The position numbers and the translations under genes are program-made. A stretch of 64,000 bases of DNA from Gemmatimonadota bacterium (GTDB lineage Bacteria > Gemmatimonadota > Gemmatimonadetes > Longimicrobiales > Gaopeijiaceae), in NCBI GenBank assembly GCA_013002885.1, contig JABDLS010000060.1, forward strand, positions 1 to 64,000. The letters run 5' to 3'. This document shows, in pieces, positions 1 through 9,100 of the stretch (positions are counted from its first letter, which is position 1; each line of letters opens with the position of its first letter). The notes under the pieces are model-generated. The model saw only the letters and a list, made by a program, of their open reading frames with translations, ran no database searches and was not told where the DNA came from.

Positions 1-576
1 GTGATGCTTGCGGTGGCCGCTGCTGCCGCGGTGGTCCTGGTCATGAGCGCGCCAGCTGCGGGAGGAGCGGCGACTGCGTCACCTGAGGGGAGCATGGTTG
101 GCGTCTTCACCGCACTCGTCGTGGCCGTCGTCGGGGGCCTCATGTACCTCGCTGGACGGCGGAGCTCGGACCGCCTCGACCACTTCTTCTCCGATGCCCG
201 GACGGCGCTTCTCGGGTCAGCCCTTCCCGTCCAGGCGACGCTCTCCTTTGCCATCGTGGCGAGCTACGTCGTCGTCTTCACGCTCGGGGCCAGGGCCGTG
301 GGCATCGAGGCATCGACCGCGATTCTGGTGCTCACGGCACCTCCGATCCTGGTCGCGATGCTGATCCCGGTGTCGGTGGCGGGGTGGGGGCTGCGTGAGG
401 GCGCCGCGGCTGCGCTTTGGGGCTTCGTGGGGCTCTCGGCCGCCGACGGCGTCGCCGTCTCCGTGGCGTACGGTCTGCTGGTGCTGGCGTCCAGCCTGCC
501 CGGTGCCGTCTTCCTGGTCACCGGACCCGGCGGGCTTCGAGCTCGAAATCGAAGAGGAGGTCGGACCCGAGGGTGA
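1..576 (+). CDS. Flippase-like membrane protein (LPG synthase TM / UPF0104 family), 3' part only
   Basis: The reading frame is already open at base 1, so the real start lies upstream and the first methionines seen here are not informative. The visible 191 residues are very hydrophobic, with about five membrane segments. Near the end is a P-x-S-x-x-G-x-G-x-R-E pattern (PVSVAGWGLREGAAA, about residues 122-136) followed by a helix. That pattern is typical of the lysylphosphatidylglycerol-synthase transmembrane (flippase-like) family, whose members sit in the inner membrane and are often linked to lipid or glycan export. The last 59 bases overlap the end of the convergent reductase gene. The family call is good; the substrate is unknown. 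Confidence 0.6.
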   Translation: MMLAVAAAAAVVLVMSAPAAGGAATASPEGSMVGVFTALVVAVVGGLMYLAGRRSSDRLDHFFSDARTALLGSALPVQATLSFAIVASYVVVFTLGARAVGIEASTAILVLTAPPILVAMLIPVSVAGWGLREGAAAALWGFVGLSAADGVAVSVAYGLLVLASSLPGAVFLVTGPGGLRARNRRGGRTRG

Positions 577-1237
577 AGTGGCGCACCCGGGGTCGTAGGG
601 CGTCGGTCAGCGTGTCGATGGGTGGGAGCGTCAGTGCCGGTCGGCCGGAGCCCAGAATGAGCGGGGCGACGGAGAGGTGTAGGCGGTCCAGCGCTCGCGC
701 CTGCAGGAAGCCCGAGACGGTGAGGCCCCCGCCCTCCACGAGCACACGTTGGAGGCCACGGTCTGCCAGGAGTCGGATGACCGCGTGGGGATCGAAGCGT
801 CCGTCGGACGCCGGGAGGTGGACGCGCTGCACGTGCACCTCACCGCCCGGCGATCCTTCGTCGCTGCTTCCTCGCTTCTCGTCGGCGGGCTGCCCCCGAC
901 GCTCGGCCTGCACCCATAGCGTCGGCGCCGCGTCGTCCTGAAAGACGGTGAGCCCCACGTCCAGTCGTCCCGACGGGTCCAGCACCACCCGCACGGGATG
1001 ATCCCCCTCGCTGAGCCGAACCGTGAGCCGGGGATTGTCGGACGCCACCGTTCCGGCACCCACCACGACGGCGTCGGCCAGCGCCCGGAGGCGGTGGAGG
1101 CGCTGGATGTCATGGGGTCCGTTGATGTAGTGGGAGTCACCCGACTCTGTGGCAATGCGTCCGTCGACGCTCTGGCCGAGTTGGCCGATGACCCACCGGT
1201 CGCTGGACACCAGCGGCTCGAAGATGGCCTCGTCCAT
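518..1237 (-). CDS. RibD C-terminal-type reductase (RibD_C / DHFR-like fold)
   Basis: A 239-residue protein with the RibD_C fold signatures: SVDGRIA at 23-29, VGAGTVASDNPRLTVR at 59-74 and VLVEGGG at 165-171. In riboflavin synthesis this domain reduces the ribosyl side chain of the aminopyrimidine phosphate with NADPH. Here there is no RibD deaminase domain, so only the reductase half is present. The start at 1237 is two bases past the stop of the creatininase-family gene, so this is the last gene of a four-gene minus-strand operon. Stand-alone RibD_C proteins also act as general dihydrofolate-reductase-like oxidoreductases, so a riboflavin role is inferred from context (a GTP cyclohydrolase II domain is encoded nearby) and is not proven. 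Confidence 0.85.
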   Translation of the reverse strand: MDEAIFEPLVSSDRWVIGQLGQSVDGRIATESGDSHYINGPHDIQRLHRLRALADAVVVGAGTVASDNPRLTVRLSEGDHPVRVVLDPSGRLDVGLTVFQDDAAPTLWVQAERRGQPADEKRGSSDEGSPGGEVHVQRVHLPASDGRFDPHAVIRLLADRGLQRVLVEGGGLTVSGFLQARALDRLHLSVAPLILGSGRPALTLPPIDTLTDALRPRVRHFTLGSDLLFDFELEARRVR

Positions 1238-1239
1238 GC

Positions 1240-2046
1240 CTACCCCAGCTCCGCCAGGCGGTCGAGGGGGAAGCGGTGGGTATCGCGAAGGATATCGGCG
1301 AGATAGGCGGCGTAGTGGGTCACGAACCGCTTCCCCATCTCGGCACGGGCGAGTGTGGCATCGCCGACGACACCCCCGGGGTTGAGGTCGTCGGCGGTCC
1401 ACGCGAAGGACGCGGGGCCTTCCGGGCGGAGGTGCTTCAGCGTCGCCTCCATCTCTTCGCCCAGCGACGGAAAGGACCGGATGGCATCCTGACGGACGAG
1501 GTCGGGACGGAGGTGGAGCATTATCGCCGTCTCCACGGCGCCGCCATGGAGGCCGTGCGTCCACTCCTTGCCGGGAAGGTCGACACCGTCGGGTGGGGGG
1601 AAGCGAAATGTGTGGGCCTTCACCACGAGCATCTCGAGAGTGGTCCTCAGTCTCAGGGCGGCCACGTCCACCACCGCCCTGTTCCCGCCGTGGCTGTTCA
1701 CGACGACGAGCCGCCGGATGCCTGCCCGGGCCACCGACGCCCCGACGTCGAAGAGCGTGGTCTCCAGCGTCGCGGCATCGAGAGAGAGCGTGCCTCCGAA
1801 GGCCGCGTGTTCGGGGCTCGTGCCCATGGCGAGTGTGGGCAGGATGAGGAGAGGCACGTCGGAGGCAGCCTCGCTGCACGCCTCCTCGACGACACCCTCG
1901 CCGATTATCCGGTCGGTGGACAGGGGCAGGTGTGGGCCATGCTGCTCGATGGCGGCGAGGGGCACGACGGCGACCGCACCGCGCCGAGCCTGGTCGTCGA
2001 GCTCGACGGTCGTGAGTTCATCCCAGCGCCTTGGCTCTTTGCTCAT
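1240..2046 (-). CDS. Creatininase-family amidohydrolase
   Basis: A 268-residue creatininase-fold enzyme. Metal ligands of the family are visible: E34 and H36 in AAIEQHGPHLP, D45, H119 in NSHGGN and E172 in HGGAVETA. The family includes creatininase, the mycofactocin peptidase MftE and the archaeal riboflavin-pathway formamide hydrolase ArfB, all acting on small amide bonds with divalent metal. The ATG at 2046 overlaps the stop of the FkbM gene by ATGA, which implies translational coupling and fixes the start. The substrate cannot be read from sequence. The RibD_C reductase downstream and the RibA domain nearby make an ArfB-like role on a pyrimidine worth considering. Confidence 0.88.
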   Translation of the reverse strand: MSKEPRRWDELTTVELDDQARRGAVAVVPLAAIEQHGPHLPLSTDRIIGEGVVEEACSEAASDVPLLILPTLAMGTSPEHAAFGGTLSLDAATLETTLFDVGASVARAGIRRLVVVNSHGGNRAVVDVAALRLRTTLEMLVVKAHTFRFPPPDGVDLPGKEWTHGLHGGAVETAIMLHLRPDLVRQDAIRSFPSLGEEMEATLKHLRPEGPASFAWTADDLNPGGVVGDATLARAEMGKRFVTHYAAYLADILRDTHRFPLDRLAELG

Positions 2047-2792
2047 CGTTCGCTCCGTCTCGCGTACACGTCGCCCGACGACACTCCGCCGGCGCCGGCA
2101 TCCAGCCATCCTTCGACCTCGTCGGCATCCATCCACTCCTCGTGGACGAAGTCACGACCCTCCCCCGCCACGACGTTGAAGTCGTAGTCGCCGAGGGCCT
2201 CGAGCCGGCGGACGCACGCCACGGCCACGTCGGTGGTACCGGCGACGAACTCGAAGGAAACCGCCGCCAGCGGTCGGCTCAGACCCTCGAGGACGGCTGC
2301 CTCGTGCCCCTCCACGTCGATCTTGCAGAAGCTGGGCTCGCCGAATCTTCCGATGAGGTGGTCCAGTGTCGTCACCACGACTTCGACGCTCCGGTCCCAG
2401 CGGGCGCCGCGAAAGGTAGGATTGTCGCGAACGATGCGCTCCCTCCACTCGGAGGCCATGGTGGAGAGGGTAGGCGTGGCCTCACTGAGGGCAAGCCGCG
2501 CTCGGCCTTCTTCGGCGCCCACCGCCTCGTCGACGATGGTGACGTCGCGCCGTCGCCCGGCGAAGCGCCGCAGCCAGGGCAGGAGCGCGGGGTTGGGCTC
2601 GAGGGCCACCACGCGGGCACCGAGGTCCGCGAAAGCTGCGGTCCGGTCGCCGACGTGAGCCCCGACATCGAAGACCAGTTCTCCGGGCACGATGAAGGGA
2701 GCGTAGAGCTGCCTCAGCGCCTTCTGGCGGCCCGGTCGCCAATAGATGACGAGGGACCGGACGATGCCCGCCCACCGGCGCAGACTCGACAT
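2043..2792 (-). CDS. FkbM-family SAM-dependent methyltransferase
   Basis: A 249-residue cytoplasmic methyltransferase. SAM-binding motif I is VFDVGAHVGDRT (40-51), followed by the acidic ribose-binding motif ALEPNP (63-68). The family-specific FCKIDVEGHEAAVLEGL segment lies at about 155-171. FkbM enzymes usually O-methylate sugars or polyketide hydroxyls. The start is directly adjacent to the stop of the upstream sulfatase-fold gene, and its stop overlaps the next ATG, so the genes are coexpressed. With an OpgB/LtaS-like enzyme upstream and opgGH divergent, glycan methylation is a reasonable guess; the acceptor is not identifiable. Confidence 0.9.
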   Translation of the reverse strand: MSSLRRWAGIVRSLVIYWRPGRQKALRQLYAPFIVPGELVFDVGAHVGDRTAAFADLGARVVALEPNPALLPWLRRFAGRRRDVTIVDEAVGAEEGRARLALSEATPTLSTMASEWRERIVRDNPTFRGARWDRSVEVVVTTLDHLIGRFGEPSFCKIDVEGHEAAVLEGLSRPLAAVSFEFVAGTTDVAVACVRRLEALGDYDFNVVAGEGRDFVHEEWMDADEVEGWLDAGAGGVSSGDVYARRSER

Positions 2793-4526
2793 CTACGGAC
2801 CGCTCGCGCTGGCGCGGGTGCTGAACGCCTCCACGAACCACCTCCGGAAGGCATCCATGCGCAGTGCCTCGTCGACGACCGGGGGAAACGCCCCCTCCGC
2901 GAAGCCCCACGCGACGAAGGGAGCGATGAGCGCGGAGTCGGTGGCGAAGACGTGGACGGGGACGGTTCGGGGGGCGTCGTCGCCGGTGATGAGGGGCGCC
3001 GGTTGGTGGTCGCCGAGGGCGATGAGGAGCACGCCGTCGTCGACGAAGTTCGCGGCGTACGAGGCGAGAACGTCGAGGGCGTAGCCGACGGCCAGGGCAT
3101 AGCTCTCCCGGACGCGGTCGCTGTCTCGCCACAACTCCTCGGGCGTCTCCCCGGCGTCGGCCCACCGCTCGAAGATCGTCCCGTCGCCGACCGAGTCCCA
3201 CGCCTCCACCACGGGTAGGATGGGCGTCCACGGTGCGTGGCTGCTGATGAGTCCCACCTCGGCGAAGATGGGTCCCTCCGCGTCGCGGCCCTCCCCGTCG
3301 CGGTCCTCCCCGTCGCGGCCCTCCCCGCGGGCGTCGTCGTCGAGGACCGCGCGCTGGAGGAACGACCAGGTGAACTGGTCCGGCATGGTCACCCAGTTCA
3401 GCGGCGGGCCGCGGTAGTCGATGTCGGCGTGGGCGTAGATGCGGTCGTAGCCGAATCGCTCGCCCTCGGGCCACGCCATGGTGATGGCGGGCATGATGGC
3501 CACCGTGGAGTAGCCTGCCGCCTCGAAGTCGTCGACCAGGGTGCCGCGCTCGCCAGCCAGGAGGAGGTCGTAGCGGAGTTGGTTCTCCAGCCACAGACCG
3601 CTGAGCACGGAACCGTGTCCGAGCCAGGACTGGCCCCCCTGACTCGGTGCCACCAGCGATCCCGTGGCCATGTAGACGCCGGCGGCCGCTACCCGCGCTT
3701 CCATGGCGGCGAGACGGGGGCGGACCACCGGTGAATACCGCTGGTCTTCGAGGACGGTCATCCCGTACGACTCGACGAAGGCCATGACGACGTCCCGGCC
3801 GCCCAGCCCCTCGAGGAGTCCCGGCGTCTCGGCATAGACCGACGGCGTGCTCTCGAACTCCGCCGCGAAGCGCGCCCGCTCCCCCACCATCCGGACAGCC
3901 TGGCGCGCCTGCTCCCGGACCAGCTGGACCGATGTCAGCCCGAAGATCACCCCCTGCGGATGGAGCCAGCGGAGGGGGATGACAGCCAGCCCCACCACGG
4001 CCAGGGCCGCGCCGATCCAGAACGTGCCCCGGTGGCGCCGGCGGGGGCCGTCGCGGTCTGCCGGTCGGCTCGCCCGCACTTCGTCGACTCCCGCCAACGT
4101 CTCCAGGAGCACTGCCAGAATGACGAAGCTGCCCCCTGCCACGACCACGCCCGCCACCAGCACGAGGAGACCCATCGCCGGACCCAGGCTCCCACTCAGG
4201 AGGTTCGAGACGGCGTCGAGGAGCTGGAGATCCAGATAGAGGTTGAGCGGGCGGGCGAGGCTCGTCCGTGCCGTGGCGTCGCCCAGAAGCAGGATGCCGA
4301 TGGCGACGAAGAGGGCCGAGACGATCCAGGCGGCGAGCTGCAGCCAGCGGCGGGGCGGCAGCGCCAGGAACGCTCCAACGACGATGAGGGCTTCGAGGGC
4401 GATCCACGGTGGGCGGAGTCCACCCGAGGCGATCCACTGGGGCACCAGAAGGAGCGAATTGACCACCCCGAGGGTAGCCAATGCCCACATTCCGTACAGA
4501 CCGACCCTGGGATTTCGGCTTTTCAT
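2793..4526 (-). CDS. Membrane-anchored sulfatase-fold transferase, LtaS/OpgB-like
   Basis: A 577-residue inner-membrane protein from the ATG at 4526; in-frame starts at 4535 and GTG 4562 are possible. About five membrane helices (11-29, 42-57, 64-82, 116-141, 171-188) precede an extracytoplasmic alkaline-phosphatase-superfamily domain. That domain has a metal-ligand glutamate (VVMAFVES, E252), a serine-rich nucleophile region (SLVAPSQGGQSWLGH, 290-304) and a GDHQP metal motif near 505. This layout matches lipoteichoic-acid synthase, OpgB phosphoglycerol transferase and phosphoethanolamine transferases. Because opgG and opgH start divergently from the same point, a role decorating periplasmic glucan with phosphoglycerol or a similar group is inferred. 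A DE/RG-rich tandem insert sits in the domain at 3274-3333. A true sulfatase cannot be excluded. Confidence 0.75.
   Translation of the reverse strand: MKSRNPRVGLYGMWALATLGVVNSLLLVPQWIASGGLRPPWIALEALIVVGAFLALPPRRWLQLAAWIVSALFVAIGILLLGDATARTSLARPLNLYLDLQLLDAVSNLLSGSLGPAMGLLVLVAGVVVAGGSFVILAVLLETLAGVDEVRASRPADRDGPRRRHRGTFWIGAALAVVGLAVIPLRWLHPQGVIFGLTSVQLVREQARQAVRMVGERARFAAEFESTPSVYAETPGLLEGLGGRDVVMAFVESYGMTVLEDQRYSPVVRPRLAAMEARVAAAGVYMATGSLVAPSQGGQSWLGHGSVLSGLWLENQLRYDLLLAGERGTLVDDFEAAGYSTVAIMPAITMAWPEGERFGYDRIYAHADIDYRGPPLNWVTMPDQFTWSFLQRAVLDDDARGEGRDGEDRDGEGRDAEGPIFAEVGLISSHAPWTPILPVVEAWDSVGDGTIFERWADAGETPEELWRDSDRVRESYALAVGYALDVLASYAANFVDDGVLLIALGDHQPAPLITGDDAPRTVPVHVFATDSALIAPFVAWGFAEGAFPPVVDEALRMDAFRRWFVEAFSTRASASGP
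3274..3333. repeat. 15-bp tandem repeat (about 4 copies) inside the sulfatase-fold gene
   Basis: Units start at 3274, 3289, 3304 and 3319 with consensus CCCTCCCCGTCGCGG. The first copy has one change and the last diverges at its end. Fifteen bases equal five codons, so copy changes keep the frame. The units encode an acidic/basic GEGRD-like run in a loop between the core strands of the periplasmic domain. Confidence 0.85.
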
Positions 4527-6168
4527 GGCGTCCATTCGCCTACAGATAGCGCTTACGTGCACCCTCGCTTTGGGAGCGCTCGTCGCCTGCTCCGGAGAGG
4601 ACGTTCGTGCACCACGGCCCGAATCGTCCTCCCCTGGAGAGTCCCATACGGTAGCGCCGTGGGCGGCCGACGCGAACGGAGGTACGCTCTTCGACCACGT
4701 GGCCGAGGAAGCTCGCCGGCGTGCGTCTTCGCCCTACCGGGCGCCTGACCACGCACTCGTGGCCGCGGCTGCCGACCTCGACTACGCCGCGTATCGCGAC
4801 ATCCGCTTCCGGGATGAGCGTGCCATCTGGCACGGCGCAGCGCCCTTCGAGGTACAGCTCTTCCACCCCGGTGGAGGCAGCGACGTGCCCGTCCGCATCC
4901 ATCTCGTCGAGGACGGTGCCAGCCGGCCGCTGGATTTCGACGAGTCGCTCTTCGACTACGGAGAGCTGGCCCAGGGGGCGTTGGAAACAAGCCCGTCCGG
5001 GCCGCCCCCGGAGGTCGGCTATGCCGGCTTCCGGGTACTCGCCACGATGAACGAACCGACCAAGATGGACGAGGTCGCCGCCTTCCTCGGGGCGTCGTAC
5101 TTCCGCCTGGTGGGACCGTCTCACGTCTACGGCCTCTCGTCGCGGGGCCTCGCCGTGGACATCGCCGAGTCCGGCGGCGAGGAGTTTCCAGACTTCGTAG
5201 GGTTCTGGCTGGTGCGGCCCGAGGCGGACGCCGATGCCCTGACCTTCTACGGCCTCCTCGACAGTCCTTCGGTGGCCGGGGCTTATCGGTTCGACTTGCG
5301 GCCAGGGACCTCCCTGGACGTCTCCGCTCGCCTCTTCTTCCGCGAGGACGTCGCCAAGGTGGGCATCGCTCCACTCACCAGCATGTACCTCCACAGCCCG
5401 ACGATCCCCGGCGGACACGACGACTTCCGGCCGCGGGTCCACGACTCCGAGGGCTTGGCGATGCTCACGTCGAAAGGGGAGTGGGTCTGGCGGCCCCTCA
5501 CCAATGGCCGGGGCGTCCGCGTCACCTCGCTTCGCGACGTCGACCCCGCGGGCTTCGGCCTGGTGCAGCGCACCCGGGACTTCGACGAGTATCTGGATCT
5601 CGAGGCTCGGTACCATCGGCGGCCGAGCGTGTGGGTGGACATCGACGAGTCGTGGGGGGGAGGGGGCGTGGAGCTCCTCGAGATCCCCACCACGTCGGAG
5701 TTCAACGACAACGTCGTCGCCTACTGGGTCCCCGACGGCGACCCCGTCGCTGGGGACACGCTGTCCGTCCGGTACCGGTTGGTGACCTTCGACTCGGCGC
5801 TCGGCTCCACCGATGGCCTCCCCGTTCGACGGGTGGCGGCCGTGGCCCGGACGAGCATCGGATGGGACGCCCTGCCGGGTGAGGCCGAGCCTCCACCACG
5901 GAGTCGGCGACGGGTGGTCGTGGACTTCGAGGGGGGTGGGCTTCCGTCTCTTTCGCCGTCGGAAACGGTGACCGCATCGCTCTCGGTTTCGTCGGGCACG
6001 ACGACCGACGTGAGGGTGGAGGTCCTACCCAACGGCGGGCGAAGGGCGACCTTCTCTTTGGAGCCCGACGGAGAACGGGGAGCCGATATGCGGCTTTTCC
6101 TCGTCCACACCGACACCGTGGTTTCCGAAACCTGGAGCTATCTGTGGGACCCATCCCTTGTACGCTGA
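4525..6168 (+). CDS. opgG: Periplasmic glucan biosynthesis protein OpgG/MdoG, predicted lipoprotein
   Basis: A 547-residue member of the MdoG family, which works in the periplasm on backbone and branching of osmoregulated periplasmic glucans. The N-terminus has a basic start, a hydrophobic stretch and the lipobox ALVAC with C22 as lipidation site. This suggests membrane anchoring rather than the soluble form usual in enterobacteria. Family features include the early helix FDHVAEEARRRASSPYR, the YRDIRFRDERAIWHG segment and the FEVQLFHPGG strand. The ATG at 4525 shares the CATG tetranucleotide with the divergent sulfatase-fold gene. opgH follows five bases after the stop, as in classical opgGH operons. 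Confidence 0.93.
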   Translation: MASIRLQIALTCTLALGALVACSGEDVRAPRPESSSPGESHTVAPWAADANGGTLFDHVAEEARRRASSPYRAPDHALVAAAADLDYAAYRDIRFRDERAIWHGAAPFEVQLFHPGGGSDVPVRIHLVEDGASRPLDFDESLFDYGELAQGALETSPSGPPPEVGYAGFRVLATMNEPTKMDEVAAFLGASYFRLVGPSHVYGLSSRGLAVDIAESGGEEFPDFVGFWLVRPEADADALTFYGLLDSPSVAGAYRFDLRPGTSLDVSARLFFREDVAKVGIAPLTSMYLHSPTIPGGHDDFRPRVHDSEGLAMLTSKGEWVWRPLTNGRGVRVTSLRDVDPAGFGLVQRTRDFDEYLDLEARYHRRPSVWVDIDESWGGGGVELLEIPTTSEFNDNVVAYWVPDGDPVAGDTLSVRYRLVTFDSALGSTDGLPVRRVAAVARTSIGWDALPGEAEPPPRSRRRVVVDFEGGGLPSLSPSETVTASLSVSSGTTTDVRVEVLPNGGRRATFSLEPDGERGADMRLFLVHTDTVVSETWSYLWDPSLVR

Positions 6169-6172
6169 CTCG

Positions 6173-9100
6173 ATGATCGCCCCCGCGAAGGGCGTCGCCC
6201 GGCGGTGGTTGCTCTTCGCCCTGGTGGCGACGACGACGGCGGCGGGCGTCTGGGTAATGGCGCGGACCGTCGCGGCTCAGGGTGTGACGGTCCTGGAAGT
6301 CGTGATCCTCCTCCTCTTCGCACCCACGTTCGCCTGGATCGTCGTCCCCTTCTGGACCGCGGTGGCTGGCTTCATTCTGAGGATGCTCCGGCTGGATCCG
6401 CTGACCCTTCGACGTGTGCGCACGGGTCCTGGCGCGCTCCCGGGCTCCGGCACTGCTGCGCCCACCGAGTCGCTCACCGCACTCGTCGTCCCCGTCTTCA
6501 AAGAAGATCCCGATGCCGTGGCGGCCCGGATCGCCGCCATGGTGCGTTCTCTGGTCGCTACCGGCTTCGCCGATCGATTCCACTTCCACATTCTCAGCGA
6601 TACGCCGGACCCGGACATCTGGGCCCGGGAGGAGGTGGCGTGGGTTCGTCTTCAGGCCGAGCACCCGGAGATCCCGATCTTCTACCGGCGGCGCGAGTCG
6701 AACACCGGCAGGAAGGCGGGCAACGTCGGCGAGTTCTGCCGACGGTGCGTCGACGACTACGACTTCATGGTGGTCCTCGACGCCGACAGCCTCATGAGCG
6801 GCTCGACGCTGGTCGCACTGGCGGCGAGGATGGAGGCCGACCCGGAGCTCGGGCTGGTCCAGACGGTGCCACTGCCCGTCCTCCAGGACACGCTCTTCGG
6901 CCGACTCATTCAGTTCGCCGGTTGTCTGTACGGGCCGCTTCTCGCCACAGGCCTGAGCTTTTGGCAGACCGACTCGGGCAACTACTGGGGTCACAACGCC
7001 ATCGTCCGGCTGCGCCCGTTCACCGAGCATTGCGAGCTACCCGTCCTTCCGGGTCGGCCGCCCCTGGGTGGCGAGGTGTTGAGCCACGACTTCGTCGAGG
7101 GTGCGCTCCTCAGGCGAGCAGGATGGAAGGTGGAGTTGGCGGCGGGTCTCGACGGGAGCTGGGAAGAGGTGCCGGGCAACGTGCCCGACTACGCGACCCG
7201 TGACCGTCGGTGGGCCCAGGGGAGCCTTCAACATCTTCGGCTGCTCCGACTTCCTGGACTCCACCCTGCCAGCCGTGTCCACTTCACGTTGGGCGCCATG
7301 GGCTTCGTGTCGTCGTTGCTCTGGCTCCTCTTCCTGCTGGCGGGTACGGTCTACGTCCTGGCCCCGGACCTCCATGGGCCGCGCATCGCCGACCCGTTCA
7401 CGAGCCCCGGTGGCTCGCGCGCGTTCCTCCTCGACGTCTCCCTTCTGGCCGTCACCGCGGTCATCCTCTTCCTGCCCAAGTTCCTGGGGGTGGTCGATGG
7501 GATGGTGAGCCGACGGAGGTCGTTCGGAGGATCCCTGCGCCTGAGCGCCAGCGCGCTCACCGAGGGTCTCTTCTCGGTACTGATGGCGCCCATCATGATG
7601 CTCTACCACGCGGTGTTCGTCGTGAGCATCGTACTCGGCCGCTCGGTTCCCTGGGAGCCGCAGCGCCGTGGCGGGTCCCGACTCTCGTGGGCCGATGCCC
7701 TTCGCGCCGCCGCCGCGCCCACGGTCGTGGGCGTCGTCTGGGGTGGCGCCACGCTCATGATGAGTCCGCTCTTCTTCGCCTGGCTGAGCCCCATTCTTGC
7801 AGGGCTACTTCTCTCCGCCCCATTGCTTCGGTGGACGAGCAGCCCGAGTCTGGGCCAGACGGCGCGTAGGGTTGGACTCCTTCGGGTGCCCTCGGAGGTC
7901 GTCCCACCGCGCGAGGTGTCGGACGTGCGGTCCGCCTTGCGAGGTGGAGTCGAGGATCGCCTACTGGGAGAGGATCACCGGTACGAAGAGGATCCCATCG
8001 AGAAGACCGGGGTTCTCCGAGAACCCGGGAACGTGGGAGCGAAGCATTCCCTCATCGCAGGTAGCAGCATGTACAATGCGGAACGCGGTCTCTTCGACCT
8101 GAGGCAAGGTCGACCACTACTCGTGACCGAGGAGACGGGGGACGCACGTTCAGGTCGCTCGGCGACACTCCTCGCCGCTGTGGAGGGACTCGACTCGAAC
8201 CGGGCCGAGCGCCTCCTCTCCCTGTGCGTAGCACCCCCTCGCCTCGTGCTCACCCGGCACCGCCTGGCCGCCATGGGGCTCACGTCGTCGTCCAACGGTG
8301 CACATCCGTCGTCCAACGGAGTCCCGTCGCCCAACGGCACGTCGGGCACGTACGCTCTCAGGGTCGAGACCGATGCGAGCCTCCATCGTCTGGTCGAGTT
8401 GAGCTGTTCGGCGATCCCCACCGGTGGCATCGAGGGTCTACAGCTGTCGCCTGCCACGGGCGCCGAGGAGGCGGGGCTGGCTCTGGTCCGCCTCGGCCGG
8501 CTCCTGCCAGCCGTCGTCGCCGTGCCGGTGGCTGCTCCGTATCCCGAGGAGATCGCCCGGATGCTCGACGACGGGGCGCTCCTCCGCGTCGACGCGGACG
8601 AGGTCCGGGCCTTCGTGGCGTCCGCCGGCGCCGAAGTGGTGCCCATCAGCGAGGCGCCGGTGCCTCTGGCGGAGGGCGCCGATTCGCGCTTCATCCTTTT
8701 CCGGGAGGGACACGGGTTGCAGGAGCATGTCGCCATCCTGGTGGGCAACGAGGCCGAATGGCCCGACCCCGTTCCCGTGCGACTCCACTCGGCGTGTCTC
8801 ACCGGAGACCTCTTCGGGAGCCTACGGTGCGACTGCGGCGAGCAGCTCCGTGGCAGCATGCGCCTCTTCGACGCGCGCGGCGGAGGCATCCTGCTGTACC
8901 TCGCCCAGGAAGGGCGGGGCATCGGGCTGCGCAACAAGTTCCGGGCGTACACCCTCCAGGAGGGTGGCCTCGACACCATCGACGCCGACAGCGCCTTGGG
9001 CTTCGGTCCCGACGAGCGTCGCTACGACGTGGCGGTGCGAATCCTCCAGATGATCGGCGTGAAGCGCATCGAGCTCCTCACCAACAACCCGGAGAAGGTC

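Noticed and set aside
2482-4488. A 668-codon open minus-strand frame over the sulfatase-fold gene
   Set aside because: It is rich in R, G and P with no motif and lies in a different frame of a gene with clear motifs; it is a high-GC shadow.
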